A DNA stretch of 64,000 bases from Massilia sp. erpn (GCF_024400215.1 NZ_CP053748.1:1798001-1862000), one strand, 5' to 3'. Positions 17,907-28,504 are shown, numbered from the stretch's first letter. Notes: generated from the letters alone by a model not told the origin. Translations and numbers: made by a program.

Positions 17907-19283
17907 ATGAACGTAGTTATTCTCGCCGCCGGCATGGGCAAACGCATGCAGTCTGCCCTGCCGAAAGTTTTGCATCCCCTGGCCGGTAAGCCACTGCTGT
18001 GGCACGTGATCGATACCGCGCGCACCTTGTCTCCCGCCAAATTATGCGTGATCTACGGTCACGGCGGCGCAGCCGTGCTGGAATCGCTGGAAAAACAGAA
18101 AAAGCCGGATGGCATGCAGATCACCGCCGCCCTGCAGGAACCGCAGCTGGGCACCGGCCATGCCGTGATGCAGGCGCTGCCGGAACTCGATGACAACGCG
18201 CCGACCCTGATCCTGTACGGTGACGTGCCGCTGACCAGCGCCGCTTCGCTGCAGCGCCTAGTCGAGGCGGCTGGCCAGGACAAGCTCGGCATCCTGACCG
18301 TGGTGCAGGACAATCCCTTCGGCCTGGGCCGCATCGTGCGCGTCGGCGGCCAGATCATGCGCATCGTCGAAGAGAAGGATGCCAACGAATTCGAGCGCGC
18401 CATCAAGGAAATCAATAGCGGCATCATGGTGGCGCCGACTGCGCGCCTGAAGCAGTGGCTGACCGCGCTGAAGAACGACAATGCCCAGGGCGAGTACTAC
18501 CTGACCGATATCGTGGCCCAGGCCGTGGCCGAGGGCGTGGATGTGGTCTCGGCCCATCCGGACGCAGAGTGGGAAGTGCTGGGCGTGAACAGCAAGGTGC
18601 AGCTGGCCGAGCTGGAAGGCATCCACCAGAACAATATCGCCAAGTCCCTGCTGGAAAAAGGCGTGACCGTGATCGACCCGCACCGCATCGATGTGCGCGG
18701 CGAGCTGATCTGCGGCCGCGACGTCACCATCGACGTCGGCTGCGTCTTCGAAGGCCGCGTCGAGCTGGCCGATGGCGTCACGGTCGGCCCCTACAATGTG
18801 CTGGTGAACGCCCGCGTGGCGGCCGGCGCCACCATCAAGCCCTTCTGCCATATCGAAGAGGCTGTGGTCGGTCCGGCTTCCATCATCGGCCCGTATGCCC
18901 GCCTGCGTCCCGGCACCGAGCTGGGCGAGGACGTGCAGGTGGGTAACTTCGTCGAGATCAAGAACAGCCAGGTGGCGGCGCACAGCAAGGCCAATCACCT
19001 GGCCTATATCGGCGACGCCACCGTCGGTTCGCGCGTGAATATCGGCGCCGGCACCATCACCTGCAATTACGACGGCGCCAACAAGTTCCGCACCGTGATC
19101 GAGGACGACGCCTTCATCGGCAGCGACAGCCAGCTGGTGGCGCCCGTCACCGTGGGCGCGGGCGCCACCCTGGGCGCAGGCACCACCCTGACCAAGGATG
19201 CGCCGGCCGGCAAGCTGACGATTTCCCGTCCCAAGCAATTGACCATCGAAGGCTGGACGCGTCCGGTCAAGGTCAAGAAGTAA
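17907..19283 (+). CDS. glmU: Bifunctional UDP-GlcNAc pyrophosphorylase / glucosamine-1-P acetyltransferase
   Basis: 458 aa, the normal length. Makes UDP-GlcNAc for peptidoglycan and LPS. The N-terminal uridyltransferase (about 1-230) opens with [20 protein letters not shown]. The C-terminal left-handed beta-helix acetyltransferase (about 250-458) shows hexapeptide repeats and the active-site stretch [21 protein letters not shown] start at ATG 17907 (MNVVILAAG); the frame extends 36 codons further back but overlaps the divergent lipoprotein gene. A strong terminator follows. glmS lies 12 kb downstream, not adjacent. Confidence 0.97.
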   Translation: MNVVILAAGMGKRMQSALPKVLHPLAGKPLLWHVIDTARTLSPAKLCVIYGHGGAAVLESLEKQKKPDGMQITAALQEPQLGTGHAVMQALPELDDNAPTLILYGDVPLTSAASLQRLVEAAGQDKLGILTVVQDNPFGLGRIVRVGGQIMRIVEEKDANEFERAIKEINSGIMVAPTARLKQWLTALKNDNAQGEYYLTDIVAQAVAEGVDVVSAHPDAEWEVLGVNSKVQLAELEGIHQNNIAKSLLEKGVTVIDPHRIDVRGELICGRDVTIDVGCVFEGRVELADGVTVGPYNVLVNARVAAGATIKPFCHIEEAVVGPASIIGPYARLRPGTELGEDVQVGNFVEIKNSQVAAHSKANHLAYIGDATVGSRVNIGAGTITCNYDGANKFRTVIEDDAFIGSDSQLVAPVTVGAGATLGAGTTLTKDAPAGKLTISRPKQLTIEGWTRPVKVKK

Positions 19284-19304
19284 AACTGCTCCCGGTCGGA
19301 ACGG

Positions 19305-19327
19305 CGGCGCCTTCGGGCGCCGTTTTT
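19305..19327 (+). terminator. Rho-independent terminator of glmU
   Basis: CGGCGCC-TTCG-GGCGCCG, a 7-bp GC stem with a UUCG tetraloop followed by TTTTT. Confidence 0.9.
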
Positions 19328-19718
19328 CGTTTACCTTCGCCTGTGGATAAGGTTGTGCGTAAGCCTAAGGAAAAGCGGGGCATAAGCCCATGGATAAGCA
19401 GGAGGATAAGCTGGGGAAAACGGCTGGATAATTTTCTTTTCAGACTGAATATTTCAGTTTTCGTGGTCTTTTTGGTAAATGTGGATAAGCTTGTGATTAA
19501 GCGCGTGGGTAAGTGCTGGAAAACTGCTGAATAAGCCTGTATGGCTGCAATTCTGGCTATTTTTCCAGCAGGAATCGTGTGGATAAACTTGTGGAAATGC
19601 AGGGAAAACTCCGTGGATAAACCTGTTTACAACAATTTTTGACCCCTTTTTCGGGCTGGTCTGTCATAGCAGATGAAGAGCGGACGCCCTGTCCGCTTCG
19701 CCCGAATAAGGTTTGTGC
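19328..19718. repeat. DnaA-box-like cluster between glmU and macA
   Basis: A non-coding stretch of about 390 bp with repeated TGTGGATAA-type words. Perfect copies are at 19342-19350, 19480-19488 and 19578-19586; near copies (CATGGATAA, GCTGGATAA, CGTGGATAA) lie between them, mixed with GTGGAAA / GGGAAAA words. The promoter of the efflux operon must lie at its right end, but I see no clear -35/-10 pair. Confidence 0.7.
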
Positions 19719-20897
19719 ATGGCTTTTCCGAAACAGCTCCTCACCCGCCGCCGGCTGGCGGCAGTCCTTCTGCTGGCGCTGGGCGCGGCTGGCGCCTTCT
19801 GGTGGCAGCAGCAGCGCAAAGCACCCAAGATCGAGACCGCCCGCCTGGCCAAGGCCAGTATCGAAGCGAATGTGATGGCGGTCGGCACTTTGCAGCCGCG
19901 CAGCTATGTGGATATCGGCGCCCAGGTCTCGGGCCAGATCCTGCGTCTGCACGTCACGCCCGGCGCTACCGTCAGCAAGGGGCAGTTGCTGGTCGAAATC
20001 GATCCCAGCGTGCAGCAGGCCACCGTGGACGCCGGACGGGCCGCCCTGGCGGGTCTGAATGCGCAACTGTCCGAACAGCGCGCCCAGCACCGTCTGGCGG
20101 GCCAGCAGCACACCCGCCAGCAGCAACTGGCACGCGACGGCGCCACCCGCGAGGAGGATATGCAGCTGGCCGTGGCCGCGCTGGAGACGGCGGCGGCCCG
20201 CATCGCCAACCTGCAGGCCCAGATCCAGCAGACGCAAGCCACCCTCAAGGCCGACGAGGCGCGCCTGGGCTATACCCGCATCTACGCGCCCATGAGCGGC
20301 ACCGTGGTCTCGGTCGAGGCGCGCGAAGGCCAGACCCTGAACGCCACCTACCAGACGCCGAATGTGCTGCGCGTGGCCGACCTGTCGGGCATGACGGTAT
20401 GGACCGAAGTCTCGGAAGCCGATGTACGGCGCGTGAAGCCCGGCATGCCGGTGTATTTCAGCACCCTGGGCGGCAACCAGCGGCGCTGGCATGGCAAGGT
20501 ACGCCAGCTGCTGCCCGCCCCGCCCCAGGCCGAGGCGCGCAATAACGGCACGGCCATCACGCCCTCCTCGGGCAAGGTGGTGCTGTACACCGCGCTGTTC
20601 GATGTGGATAACAGCGATGGCGAGTTGATGCCGCAGATGACGGCCCAGGTGCATTTCGTCACCGCCTCGGTCAAGAATGTGCTGGTGGCGCCGCTGCCCG
20701 CGCTGACGGCGCTGGAAGGCAAGCCGGGCCAGTTTTCCGCACGCGTCATGAACCAGGATGGCGCCATCGAACAGCGCGTGGTGCAGGTCGGCGTGCGCAA
20801 CCGCCTCTCGGCCGAGGTGCTGGGCGGCCTGCGCGAAGGCGAGCTGCTGGTGACGGGCGAGATGCCATCCGATAGCGCCAGCAGGTTCCAGCTGTGA
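19719..20897 (+). CDS. macA: MacA-type periplasmic adaptor of an ABC efflux pump
   Basis: 392 aa. Membrane-fusion protein joining MacB to an outer-membrane channel. It has an N-terminal anchor ([18 protein letters not shown]), a biotinyl-lipoyl-like half ([25 protein letters not shown]), a long coiled-coil hairpin at about 100-190, and a beta-barrel part. ATG 19719 has AATAAGG 7 nt upstream; a TTG six bases earlier is less likely. Its stop overlaps the macB GTG by 4 bp. The exported compound is not evident: family members export macrolides, peptides or siderophores, and the iron operon lies directly downstream. Confidence 0.9.
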   Translation: MAFPKQLLTRRRLAAVLLLALGAAGAFWWQQQRKAPKIETARLAKASIEANVMAVGTLQPRSYVDIGAQVSGQILRLHVTPGATVSKGQLLVEIDPSVQQATVDAGRAALAGLNAQLSEQRAQHRLAGQQHTRQQQLARDGATREEDMQLAVAALETAAARIANLQAQIQQTQATLKADEARLGYTRIYAPMSGTVVSVEAREGQTLNATYQTPNVLRVADLSGMTVWTEVSEADVRRVKPGMPVYFSTLGGNQRRWHGKVRQLLPAPPQAEARNNGTAITPSSGKVVLYTALFDVDNSDGELMPQMTAQVHFVTASVKNVLVAPLPALTALEGKPGQFSARVMNQDGAIEQRVVQVGVRNRLSAEVLGGLREGELLVTGEMPSDSASRFQL

Positions 20898-22861
20898 GCG
20901 CGCCACCGCTGATTTCCCTGCAGGGCATCAGAAAACGTTATGGTGGCGGCCACGGTACGCCGCCGGTCGAGGTGCTGCGCGGGATTTCACTCGATATCCA
21001 CGCCGGCGAATTCGTCGCCATTGTCGGCGCCTCCGGCTCGGGCAAATCGACGCTGATGAATATGCTGGGCTGTCTCGACCGCCCCAGCGAAGGCGTTTAC
21101 AGCTTTGCCGGCGAAGACGTTTCCACGCTGGACGCCGACCAATTGGCATGGCTGCGGCGCGAAGCGTTCGGCTTCGTGTTCCAGGGTTATCACCTGATCG
21201 CCACCGAATCGGCGCGCGAAAACGTCGAGCTGCCCGCCGTGTATGCGGGCATGGCGCCGGCGCAGCGCGCGGAAAGGGCCCAGGCCCTGCTGCAGCGCCT
21301 GGGCATGGACAGCCGCATGGAGCATCGTCCCAACCAGCTTTCGGGCGGCCAGCAGCAGCGCGTCTCCATCGCGCGCGCCCTGATGAACGGCGGCCGCATC
21401 CTGCTGGCCGATGAGCCGACCGGCGCCCTCGATTCCACCAGCGGGGCCGAAGTCATGGCGCTGCTGCACGAACTGGCCGACGCCGGCCACACCATCATCC
21501 TGATCACCCACGACCGCAACGTGGCGGCCCAGGCGCGCCGCGTGATCGAAGTGCGCGACGGTCAGGTCGTCAGCGACTCGGCGCATGCAGGCCACGCTGC
21601 CGGTGGGCACGGCTTGCCGCCGCCCGATATGCGCCAGGTGGCGCAGCAGAACGGCCATGGCGGCGGGGCTTCCTTTTGGACCGATATCCGCGAGGCGGCG
21701 CGCGCCGCATGGCGTGTGATGTGGGTGAACCGCTTCCGCACCGGCCTGACTTTGCTCGGCATCGTGATCGGCGTGGCCTCGGTGATCGTCATGCTGGCGA
21801 TCGGCATGGGCGCGCGGCAGAAGGTCGTGGCCCAGCTGGGCGCTTTCGGCTCCAACCTGATGTATATGTCCTCCATCGGCAACAGCTCGCGCCTGCCGGG
21901 CCGCAGCATCACCCTGGCCGACCTGGAAGCGGTGGCCGAACTGCCGAATATCAGCCATGTGCTGCCCAACGTCACCGGCAACCAGGTGGTGCGCTTCCGC
22001 AACCGCGATGTGCAGACCTATGTGCGCGGCAGCGGCGCCGCCCTGCCGCGTATCCAGACCTGGCCGCTGGCGCGCGGCGGCTTCTTCACCGCGCAGGATG
22101 ACCGTGAACTGGCCAACGTCGCGGTGCTGGGCCACAAGCTGGCGCAGGAACTGATGCCCGATGTGGCTGATCCTATCGGCCAGATCATCCTGATCGGCAA
22201 TCTGCCGCTGCAGGTGGTCGGCGTGATGAGCGAAAAAGGCGCGCTGACCGGCGACCGCGACGAGGATAATGTGCTGCTGCTGCCCTTTAGCACCGCCGGC
22301 CTGAAAGTCTTCGGCCAGCGCGAGCCGACGTACACCGTGATCGCCGTCGATGACGTCAGCCGCGTGGCCCAGACCCAGGCCGCGATGGAAGCGCTGATGC
22401 TGGAGCGCCATGGCCTGCGCGACTTCGATGTCGGCAACGCCGCCGCCTCGATTGCCGCCGAAGCGAAAACCAGCGACACCATGACCCTGATGCTCAGCCT
22501 GATCGCCGCCGTCTCCCTGGTGGTGGGCGGCATCGGCGTCATGAATGTCATGCTGATGACGGTGCGCGAACGCACGCGCGAAATCGGCATCCGCATGGCG
22601 ACCGGCGCCCGCCAGCGCGACATCCTGCGCCAGTTCATGACTGAAGCGGTGCTGGTCTCCTTGACCGGTGGCCTGATAGGCGTCGTGGTGGGGCTGGCGC
22701 TGGGTGCCGCCCTGCTGTGGTGGGACGTGGCCCTGATCTTCTCGCTGCGCGCCATTGGCGGCGCTTTTGGCTGCGCCCTGATCACCGGGCTGGTATTCGG
22801 CTATATGCCCGCCCGCACCGCCTCCCGCCTCGACCCGGTGCAAGCCCTCGCCTCCGAATGA
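20894..22861 (+). CDS. macB: MacB-type ABC exporter (ATPase-permease fusion)
   Basis: 655 aa. N-terminal ABC ATPase at about 1-230 (Walker [16 protein letters not shown], signature [15 protein letters not shown], Walker [13 protein letters not shown]), one TM helix near 285, a periplasmic MacB core, and a three-TM FtsX domain ([21 protein letters not shown]). It works by mechanotransmission to the adaptor and the outer-membrane factor. The start is GTG 20894, overlapping the macA stop; its stop overlaps ATG 22858 of the next frame. Confidence 0.94.
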   Translation: MSAPPLISLQGIRKRYGGGHGTPPVEVLRGISLDIHAGEFVAIVGASGSGKSTLMNMLGCLDRPSEGVYSFAGEDVSTLDADQLAWLRREAFGFVFQGYHLIATESARENVELPAVYAGMAPAQRAERAQALLQRLGMDSRMEHRPNQLSGGQQQRVSIARALMNGGRILLADEPTGALDSTSGAEVMALLHELADAGHTIILITHDRNVAAQARRVIEVRDGQVVSDSAHAGHAAGGHGLPPPDMRQVAQQNGHGGGASFWTDIREAARAAWRVMWVNRFRTGLTLLGIVIGVASVIVMLAIGMGARQKVVAQLGAFGSNLMYMSSIGNSSRLPGRSITLADLEAVAELPNISHVLPNVTGNQVVRFRNRDVQTYVRGSGAALPRIQTWPLARGGFFTAQDDRELANVAVLGHKLAQELMPDVADPIGQIILIGNLPLQVVGVMSEKGALTGDRDEDNVLLLPFSTAGLKVFGQREPTYTVIAVDDVSRVAQTQAAMEALMLERHGLRDFDVGNAAASIAAEAKTSDTMTLMLSLIAAVSLVVGGIGVMNVMLMTVRERTREIGIRMATGARQRDILRQFMTEAVLVSLTGGLIGVVVGLALGAALLWWDVALIFSLRAIGGAFGCALITGLVFGYMPARTASRLDPVQALASE

Positions 22862-22872
22862 ATGGAATACCG

Positions 22873-24354
22873 ATGAAACACACAACCGTGCCGCTCTGCC
22901 TGACCATCCTGCCGCTGCTGGCCGCCTGCGCCGGCGCGCCCGCGAGCAAAAGCACGCCGGACATCGTCGCCCCAGCCGCATGGCGCAATGCCGCTGCTGC
23001 ACGGGCCGACGATAGGCATCAACCCGCACCGCAAGCCGATTGGTGGCGCGCCTTCGGCAGCTCTGAACTGGATGAGTTGCTGGCCCGCGCCCTGCTAGAT
23101 AATCACGATCTCGCCGCTGCCGCCGCGCGCGTCGACCAAGCCTACGCCGCCCTGCGCATGGCCGACGCCAACCGCCTCCCCAGCCTGAACGCGCAAGCCA
23201 GTGGCGGTGGCGACGGTCGCCTCGGCACGCGCCAGGCCAGCAGCGCCAGCGGCGCCTCCTATAACGCCGCCCTGCGCGCCAGCTATGAAATCGACCTGCG
23301 CGGCCGCAACCGCGCCCTGAGCGACAGCGCCGCCGCCCAGTTGCAAGCGAGCCGCTACGAGCGCGAGGCCAGCCGCCTGAGTGTCACCGGCGCCGTCGTC
23401 AACGCCTGGCTGCAAAGAAGCGCGCTGGCCGAACGCCTCGCCATCGCCGACGCCAACATCGCCAGCGCCGAACGCATGCTGGCGCTGGTCGCCGCCCGCG
23501 TCCGCGCCGGCGCCGCCCATCCGCTAGAACTGGCCCAGCAGCGCGGCCTGCTCGCCGCCCAGCATCGCCAGCGTGCCGAACTGCGCCAGCAACACGAAGA
23601 CAGCCACCTCGCCCTCGCACTCCTGCTCGGCCAGCCCCCTGCCAATGTCCACCTTGGTGCCTGGCACCGATCGGACACAGGCTCAGCAGCGGAGTCAAAT
23701 GTCCGATTGGGGTCTGACCCCAAGGTGGACACGGGCTCGGCGGTGCCGCTGCAGCGGCTGGCCTTGCCGGCGGCGGATGCGGGGTTGCCGTCGGGCTTGC
23801 TAGCGCGGCGGCCGGATATTGCCAGCGCCGAGGCGCAACTGGCGGCGGCCGATGCGGACGTCGCCGCAGCCCGCGCCGCGCTGTTTCCGAGCCTGACGCT
23901 GGATGGCGCGCTGGCTTCTTCGGCCAAAGGTTTTTCGGGCTTGTTCGACAATCCTGTCTACAGCCTGGCGGCGGCCATCGGCGCGCCGCTGTTCGATGGC
24001 GGCCGTCTGGCGGCGGGACGCGATCTGGCCGGCGCGCGCCGCAGCGAGCTGCTGGCCGCTTACCGCCGCACCGTGATGACGGCCTTTGCCGACGTCGAAC
24101 GCGCCTTGAACGCCATCGCTTCGCTGGCCATTCAGCGCGGCGCCCAGGACGAGGAATTGCGCGAGGCTGGACGCGCCCTGGCGCTGGCCGAGGCGCGCTA
24201 CCGCGCCGGCGCGGAGAACGCCCTGACCCTGCTCGATGCCCAGCGCACCCTGTACGCGGCGCAGGACGCATCCTTGCAACTGCAACTGGCGCGCCTGCAG
24301 GCATCGGTCGCGCTGCACCAGGCTTTGGGCGGCGGCTGGCAACAAGGTTCCTAA
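22873..24354 (+). CDS. NodT/OprM-type outer-membrane efflux lipoprotein, carrying a REPIN-like insert
   Basis: 493-aa outer-membrane channel for the macAB pump. The lipobox is LLAAC near residue 19; two OEP repeats run at about 55-250 and 300-485 (LLARRPDIASAEAQLAAADADV, LFDGGRLAAGRDLAGAR). Start ATG 22873 (MKHTTVPLC) with GGAATA upstream; ATG 22858 would add five residues and overlap the macB stop. Between the two repeats, bases 23645-23732 form two hairpins of the REPIN-like family and encode a polar stretch (HRSDTGSAAESNVRLGSDPK) without breaking the frame. Confidence 0.9.
   Translation: MKHTTVPLCLTILPLLAACAGAPASKSTPDIVAPAAWRNAAAARADDRHQPAPQADWWRAFGSSELDELLARALLDNHDLAAAAARVDQAYAALRMADANRLPSLNAQASGGGDGRLGTRQASSASGASYNAALRASYEIDLRGRNRALSDSAAAQLQASRYEREASRLSVTGAVVNAWLQRSALAERLAIADANIASAERMLALVAARVRAGAAHPLELAQQRGLLAAQHRQRAELRQQHEDSHLALALLLGQPPANVHLGAWHRSDTGSAAESNVRLGSDPKVDTGSAVPLQRLALPAADAGLPSGLLARRPDIASAEAQLAAADADVAAARAALFPSLTLDGALASSAKGFSGLFDNPVYSLAAAIGAPLFDGGRLAAGRDLAGARRSELLAAYRRTVMTAFADVERALNAIASLAIQRGAQDEELREAGRALALAEARYRAGAENALTLLDAQRTLYAAQDASLQLQLARLQASVALHQALGGGWQQGS
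23645..23732. repeat. REPIN-like pair inside the outer-membrane factor gene
   Basis: First palindrome: TGTCC-ACCTTGGTGCCTGGCACCGATC-GGACA shape at 23646-23677. Second: TGTCC, then GGGGTCTGACCCC core, then GGACA at 23700-23731. The cores resemble the GGTGCCTGACACC palindromes at 8612-8740 and 13078-13202, and the flanking TGTCC/GGACA words are the same. The insert keeps the reading frame. Confidence 0.7.
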
Positions 24355-24370
24355 AATGAAGCTAATTGTA

Positions 24371-24389
24371 TATAATGAGAATCATTCGC
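24371..24389 (+). promoter_or_regulatory. Fur box over the -10 of the iron operon
   Basis: TATAATGAGAATCATTCGC matches most of the 19-bp Fur consensus (GATAATGATAATCATTATC) and contains a perfect -10 TATAAT at its left end. It lies 50 bp before the sigma-factor gene, where iron-loaded Fur would block transcription. Confidence 0.8.
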
Positions 24390-24438
24390 ATTTAAGTGCC
24401 AGCCGGCCCGACCGGCGATTCTCAAGGAACTCCACGCC

Positions 24439-24960
24439 GTGTCAGCCCACGATCTTGCGCCGCGCAGTGACTTTGCCGCCCTGTACATGGAACACCATGG
24501 CTGGCTGGTGGCTTGGCTGCGCCGTAAGCTCAATGGCGCCGACCACGCCGTCGACCTGGCGCACGACACCTTCGTGCGCATCCTCTGCCAGCCGGACCAG
24601 AAGCGCGCCCCGCTGCAGGAGCCGCGTGCCTACCTCACCACGGTCGCGCGCAACTTGCTGATCAATTACGTGCGCCGCCAGTCGCTGGAACAGGCCTATC
24701 TCGACGTGCTGGCCCAGTTGCCCGAGGCGCAGACGCCTTCGCCCGAAACGCGCCTGATGCTGCTGGAAACCCTGCATGAAATCGACGCCATGCTGGACGG
24801 CCTGCCCAGCAAGGCGCGCGAAGCCTTCCTGCTCTCGCAGCTGGAAGGCTTGACCTATGCCGAAATCGGCGAGCGCCTGGATGTCACCGTGCGCACCGTG
24901 AAACGCTATATGGCGGCGGCCTTCGAGCAGTGCATCCTGCTGCTGGACGACGGCGCATGA
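24439..24960 (+). CDS. FecI-type extracytoplasmic-function sigma factor
   Basis: 173 aa. Region 2 (YMEHHGWLVAWLRRKLNGADHAVDLAHDTFVRIL) and region 4 (LPSKAREAFLLSQLEGLTYAEIGERLDVTVRTVKRYMAAA) are clear. It directs transcription of the downstream receptor when the siderophore signal arrives. It starts with GTG 24439 after AAGGAA. Expression is predicted to be Fur-controlled through the box at 24371. The stop overlaps the ATG of the FecR gene. Confidence 0.93.
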   Translation: MSAHDLAPRSDFAALYMEHHGWLVAWLRRKLNGADHAVDLAHDTFVRILCQPDQKRAPLQEPRAYLTTVARNLLINYVRRQSLEQAYLDVLAQLPEAQTPSPETRLMLLETLHEIDAMLDGLPSKAREAFLLSQLEGLTYAEIGERLDVTVRTVKRYMAAAFEQCILLLDDGA

Positions 24961-25919
24961 GTGGTCAGAGCGCGCCGGCTGTCGATCCGCGCGCCGCGCG
25001 CGAAGCGGCGCGCTGGATGATGCGCATGCACTCCGGCGAAATGAGCGCCGCCGACCAGCGCCGCTGCGCCCAATGGCGCGCCAGCGATCCAGAAAACGAA
25101 AAAGCCTGGCAGCGCGCCGAAAGAGTGGCGCACAAGCTGGGCATGGTGCCGCCCGCCCTGGGCGCTCCCGCCCTGCGCAACGCCGCCGGCGACAGCCAGC
25201 GCCGCACCGCCCTCACAACCTTGGCGCTGGCGCTGGGTGCCATTCCTTTGGGCTGGGCCGTCTGGCGCGCCACGCCCTGGGACGAGTGGAATGCGGACCA
25301 GCAGACCGCTGCTGGCGAGCGCCGCGAAATCAGCCTGCCCGATGGCGGCAGCGTGGTGCTGAACACCGCCACCGCCCTCGACGTCCAATACGACAGCGCC
25401 ACGCGCCGCCTGCGCCTCTACAAGGGCGAAATTCTGGTGCAGACCGCCGCCGATCCGCTGGGCCGCCACTTCATTGTGGAAAGCCCGCAAGGCGCCATGC
25501 GCGCCATCGGCACGCGCTTCGTGGTGCGTCTGGACGGCGAACACACCCGCCTTGGCGTGCTGGAAGGCGCGGTCGAAGTACGCCCCGCCAGCCATCCGGA
25601 TGCGCCCTATGTCGTGCGCGCCGGCCGCCAAAGCCGCTTCAACGCCGCTGGCGGCGCGACCGAAGTGCTCGATCCGAATGCCGATGCCTGGAACAGCGGC
25701 GTGTTGTACGCCGAAAAAATGCCGCTGGCCGACTTCGTGGCCGAACTGGCGCGCTACCGTCCCGGCCTGTTGCGCTGCGACCCTTCCGCCGCCCGCCTGC
25801 GCGTTTCCGGCGCTTTCCAGCTGCGCGACACCGACAGCATCCTGCAGGCGCTGGCCGCCTCCCTTCCCGTGCGCGTGCAGACGCGTACCCGCTACTGGGT
25901 CACGCTGACCCACGCCTGA
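24957..25919 (+). CDS. FecR-type anti-sigma / signal-transducing membrane protein
   Basis: 320 aa. The N-terminal cytosolic DUF4880-like part (AREAARWMMRMHSGEMSAADQRRCAQWRASDPENEKAWQ) binds the sigma factor. One TM helix follows at about 82-102 (TTLALALGAIPLGWAVW), then the periplasmic FecR domain (REISLPDGGSVVLNTATAL) that contacts the receptor's STN domain. The start ATG 24957 overlaps the preceding TGA, so translation is coupled. Confidence 0.92.
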   Translation: MSGQSAPAVDPRAAREAARWMMRMHSGEMSAADQRRCAQWRASDPENEKAWQRAERVAHKLGMVPPALGAPALRNAAGDSQRRTALTTLALALGAIPLGWAVWRATPWDEWNADQQTAAGERREISLPDGGSVVLNTATALDVQYDSATRRLRLYKGEILVQTAADPLGRHFIVESPQGAMRAIGTRFVVRLDGEHTRLGVLEGAVEVRPASHPDAPYVVRAGRQSRFNAAGGATEVLDPNADAWNSGVLYAEKMPLADFVAELARYRPGLLRCDPSAARLRVSGAFQLRDTDSILQALAASLPVRVQTRTRYWVTLTHA

Positions 25920-25929
25920 AAATATTTTT

Positions 25930-25949
25930 GGGACGGCATGTCCCTTTTT
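25930..25949 (+). terminator. Short hairpin plus T-run between FecR and receptor genes
   Basis: GGGAC-GGCAT-GTCCC followed by TTTTT. The stem is short. It could attenuate read-through, leaving the receptor under its own sigma-dependent promoter in 25950-26010. Confidence 0.5.
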
Positions 25950-26014
25950 GCAATCTCGCCGGTCATAGAGGGGAGAAGCATATCGACCACTATCCAAAGC
26001 AGAAGGACTGTTTC

Positions 26015-28504
26015 ATGAATCAACACGCATCCTCTTCCAAACACCTGCCCGTGCTGAAACCGGCCGCCCTGATGGTTGCCGCCGCGCTGGCCCTGGCCGC
26101 CGCGCCAATGCAAGCCTATGCCGCCGAAGCGCCGGCCGCCGCCGCCAGCGCCGCCAAGAGCTACAGCATTCCCGCCGGTCCGCTTAGCCCGGCCCTGTCC
26201 CAATTCGCCGGCCAGAGCGGCATCACCCTGTCCTCCGACGCGGCCCTGACCGAAGGCCTGAGCACCAAAGGCCTGCAAGGCAGCTTCAATATCACCGATG
26301 GCTTTGCCCGCCTGCTGCAAGGCAGCGGCCTGGAAGTGGCGCAACGCAGCGCCGGCGTCTACGTGCTGCGCAAGCTGCCTGGCGCCGACAAGAACGCCTC
26401 CGTCATGCCGCAAATTACCGTGACCGGCCAAGGCCTGGGCGCGACCACCGAAAACAGCGGTTCCTACACCGGCGGCTCAATGAAAACCGCCACCCGCATG
26501 GATATGTCGATCCGCGACACCCCGCAATCGGTCAGCGTCATCACCCGCGAACGCCTGAACGACCTGGGCGTGACCCGCCTGGACCAGGCCCTGGCTCAGA
26601 CCACCGGCATCATGATCGGCCAGCAGGACAGCGAGCGCACCCGCTACTACTCGCGCGGCTTCGGCATCAATAATGTGCAGGTGGATGGCCTGCCGCAGGG
26701 CGTGAATTCGCCGCTGACCGATACCGTGCTGTACGACCGCATCGAAGTGGTGCGCGGCGCCACGGGTCTGATGGGCGGCACCGGCGACCCATCCGCCACC
26801 GTCAATATGGTCCGCAAGCGTCCAACCCGCGACCTCCAGGCCAGCACCTCGCTGCAATACGGCCGCTGGAACAACCGCCGCGCCGAAGCCGATATCTCCA
26901 CTCCGCTCAGCGCCAGCGGCAAGGTGCGCGGCCGCGTCGCCCTCGCCTGGCAGGACCGCGATTCCTATATGGACCGCTACGGCGAGCGTAAAACCATCGG
27001 CATGGCCATCGTCGAAGCCGACATCACGCCGGATACCCTGCTGACCGTCGGCGCCGACTTCCAGCACAACAAGCCGCGCGGTTCGACCTGGGGTGCCATC
27101 CCTTACTGGAACAAGGATGGCAGTCTGGCCAACCTGCCGCGCAACTTCAGCCTGAGCGCGAAGTGGAATAGCTGGGCCAATGAACAGGAAACCTATTTCA
27201 CCACCGTCGACCACAATTTCGGCAGCGGCTGGAAGCTGCATGCCGGCTATGCCCGCACCAATAGCCGCAACAACACCTCCCTGGCCTACGGCGGCGCCGG
27301 CTATCCCGACCCGGCCACCGGCAAAGGCATGACGCTGTGGACTGGCGTCTGGGGCGAAGGCTATGCCACGAATCAGAATTACGAAGCGTATCTGACCGGT
27401 CCCTTCCAGCTGTTCGGCCGCCGTCATACGGTGATCGCCGGCTTCAATGGCGGCAACCAGAACAGCCGTTCTCAGGGTGGCGATGCGCCGCGCCAGTATC
27501 CGGACGAGATTCCCGACTATCGCAACTGGACCGGCGATCTGCCGCGCCCGATATTCCAGCCTGACGGCACCCATACCGAAGAACTCACGCGCCTGTCCGG
27601 CGCCTATCTGGCTGGCCGTTTCAGCCTGGCCGATCCGCTCACCGTGATCGTCGGCGCGCGCATCAGCAACTACTCCACCGAAACCCGCGCGTTCGATAAC
27701 AAGAACCAGTACAGCGGCACCAGCGGTTTTGCCGAAACCAAGGACGAAGTCACGCCATATGTGGGCCTGGTGTATGACCTGAACGAGCAGATTTCGACCT
27801 ACGCCAGCTACACTACCTTGTTCAACCCGCAGACCAATCGTGACAAGTTCAATAACTTCCTGTCGCCGGAAACCGGCACCAATATGGAAGCGGGCGTGAA
27901 GGGCGAATTCTTCAGCGGTAAGCTGAACGCCTCCGCCGCCGTTTTCCAGACCCGCAAGAAGAATCTGGCGGAGCTGGATAAAACCGTGCCGCAAGGCTTC
28001 AAGCTGCCGCAAGGCGACGACGCCTATGTGGCTAACGGCGACGGCATCAAGGCGCGCGGCGTGGAGTTCGATGTGTCGGGCCAGATCAACCAGGCCTGGA
28101 ATGTCAGCGGCGGCTACACCCTGCTGAAGGCGGAAGAGAAGGATGGCCGCCGCGCCGTGCCGAACCAGCCGCGCCACCTGCTGCGCTTTGGCACGGCCTA
28201 CAGCTTCGGCGGTCAACTGCAAGGTCTGAAACTGGGCATGAACGTGACCGCGCAAAGCGGCATCTATGGCGAAACCTGGTATGGCCGTCCGACCTATCCG
28301 CGTTCGCAGAAAGAGCGTCTGGTGCAGGGTTCCTATGCCCTGGTGGGCGCGATGGCGTCCTACCAGATCGACAAGCACATGAGCGCCCAGCTCAATATCA
28401 GCAACCTGCTGGATAAGAAGTACTACCGCAACGTGGGCTTCTACGACAGCGTGTTCTGGGGCGAGCCGCGCAACGTCACCGCTACGCTGACCTACAAGTT
28501 CTGA
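26015..28504 (+). CDS. TonB-dependent siderophore receptor with STN signalling domain
   Basis: 829 aa. Signal peptide about 1-37; secretin/TonB short N-terminal (STN) domain about 50-115 (YSIPAGPLSPALSQFAGQSG); plug about 150-265 (DTPQSVSVITRERLNDLG, RGFGINNVQVDGLP); 22-strand barrel ending in NVTATLTYKF with a terminal Phe. It resembles FpvA/FhuE/FoxA-like ferric-siderophore receptors. The STN domain together with the FecI/FecR genes means it both transports and signals. ATG 26015 follows AGAAGGA. The siderophore is not predictable, and no siderophore synthesis genes are in the window. Confidence 0.94.
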   Translation: MNQHASSSKHLPVLKPAALMVAAALALAAAPMQAYAAEAPAAAASAAKSYSIPAGPLSPALSQFAGQSGITLSSDAALTEGLSTKGLQGSFNITDGFARLLQGSGLEVAQRSAGVYVLRKLPGADKNASVMPQITVTGQGLGATTENSGSYTGGSMKTATRMDMSIRDTPQSVSVITRERLNDLGVTRLDQALAQTTGIMIGQQDSERTRYYSRGFGINNVQVDGLPQGVNSPLTDTVLYDRIEVVRGATGLMGGTGDPSATVNMVRKRPTRDLQASTSLQYGRWNNRRAEADISTPLSASGKVRGRVALAWQDRDSYMDRYGERKTIGMAIVEADITPDTLLTVGADFQHNKPRGSTWGAIPYWNKDGSLANLPRNFSLSAKWNSWANEQETYFTTVDHNFGSGWKLHAGYARTNSRNNTSLAYGGAGYPDPATGKGMTLWTGVWGEGYATNQNYEAYLTGPFQLFGRRHTVIAGFNGGNQNSRSQGGDAPRQYPDEIPDYRNWTGDLPRPIFQPDGTHTEELTRLSGAYLAGRFSLADPLTVIVGARISNYSTETRAFDNKNQYSGTSGFAETKDEVTPYVGLVYDLNEQISTYASYTTLFNPQTNRDKFNNFLSPETGTNMEAGVKGEFFSGKLNASAAVFQTRKKNLAELDKTVPQGFKLPQGDDAYVANGDGIKARGVEFDVSGQINQAWNVSGGYTLLKAEEKDGRRAVPNQPRHLLRFGTAYSFGGQLQGLKLGMNVTAQSGIYGETWYGRPTYPRSQKERLVQGSYALVGAMASYQIDKHMSAQLNISNLLDKKYYRNVGFYDSVFWGEPRNVTATLTYKF

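Noticed and set aside
19328..19640. Chromosomal replication origin
   Set aside because: DnaA-box-like words are present, but there is no dnaA, dnaN, gidA or rpmH nearby and no AT-rich unwinding element; similar clusters occur in other gaps.
20987..23029. 680-codon open frame opposite macB
   Set aside because: Composition (His, Gln, Asp, Ala-rich) is that of an antisense shadow and it runs across the ends of two real genes.
25073..26014. Long N-terminal extension of the TonB receptor frame
   Set aside because: It overlaps the FecR gene in another frame; the true signal peptide begins at 26015 with a ribosome site before it.
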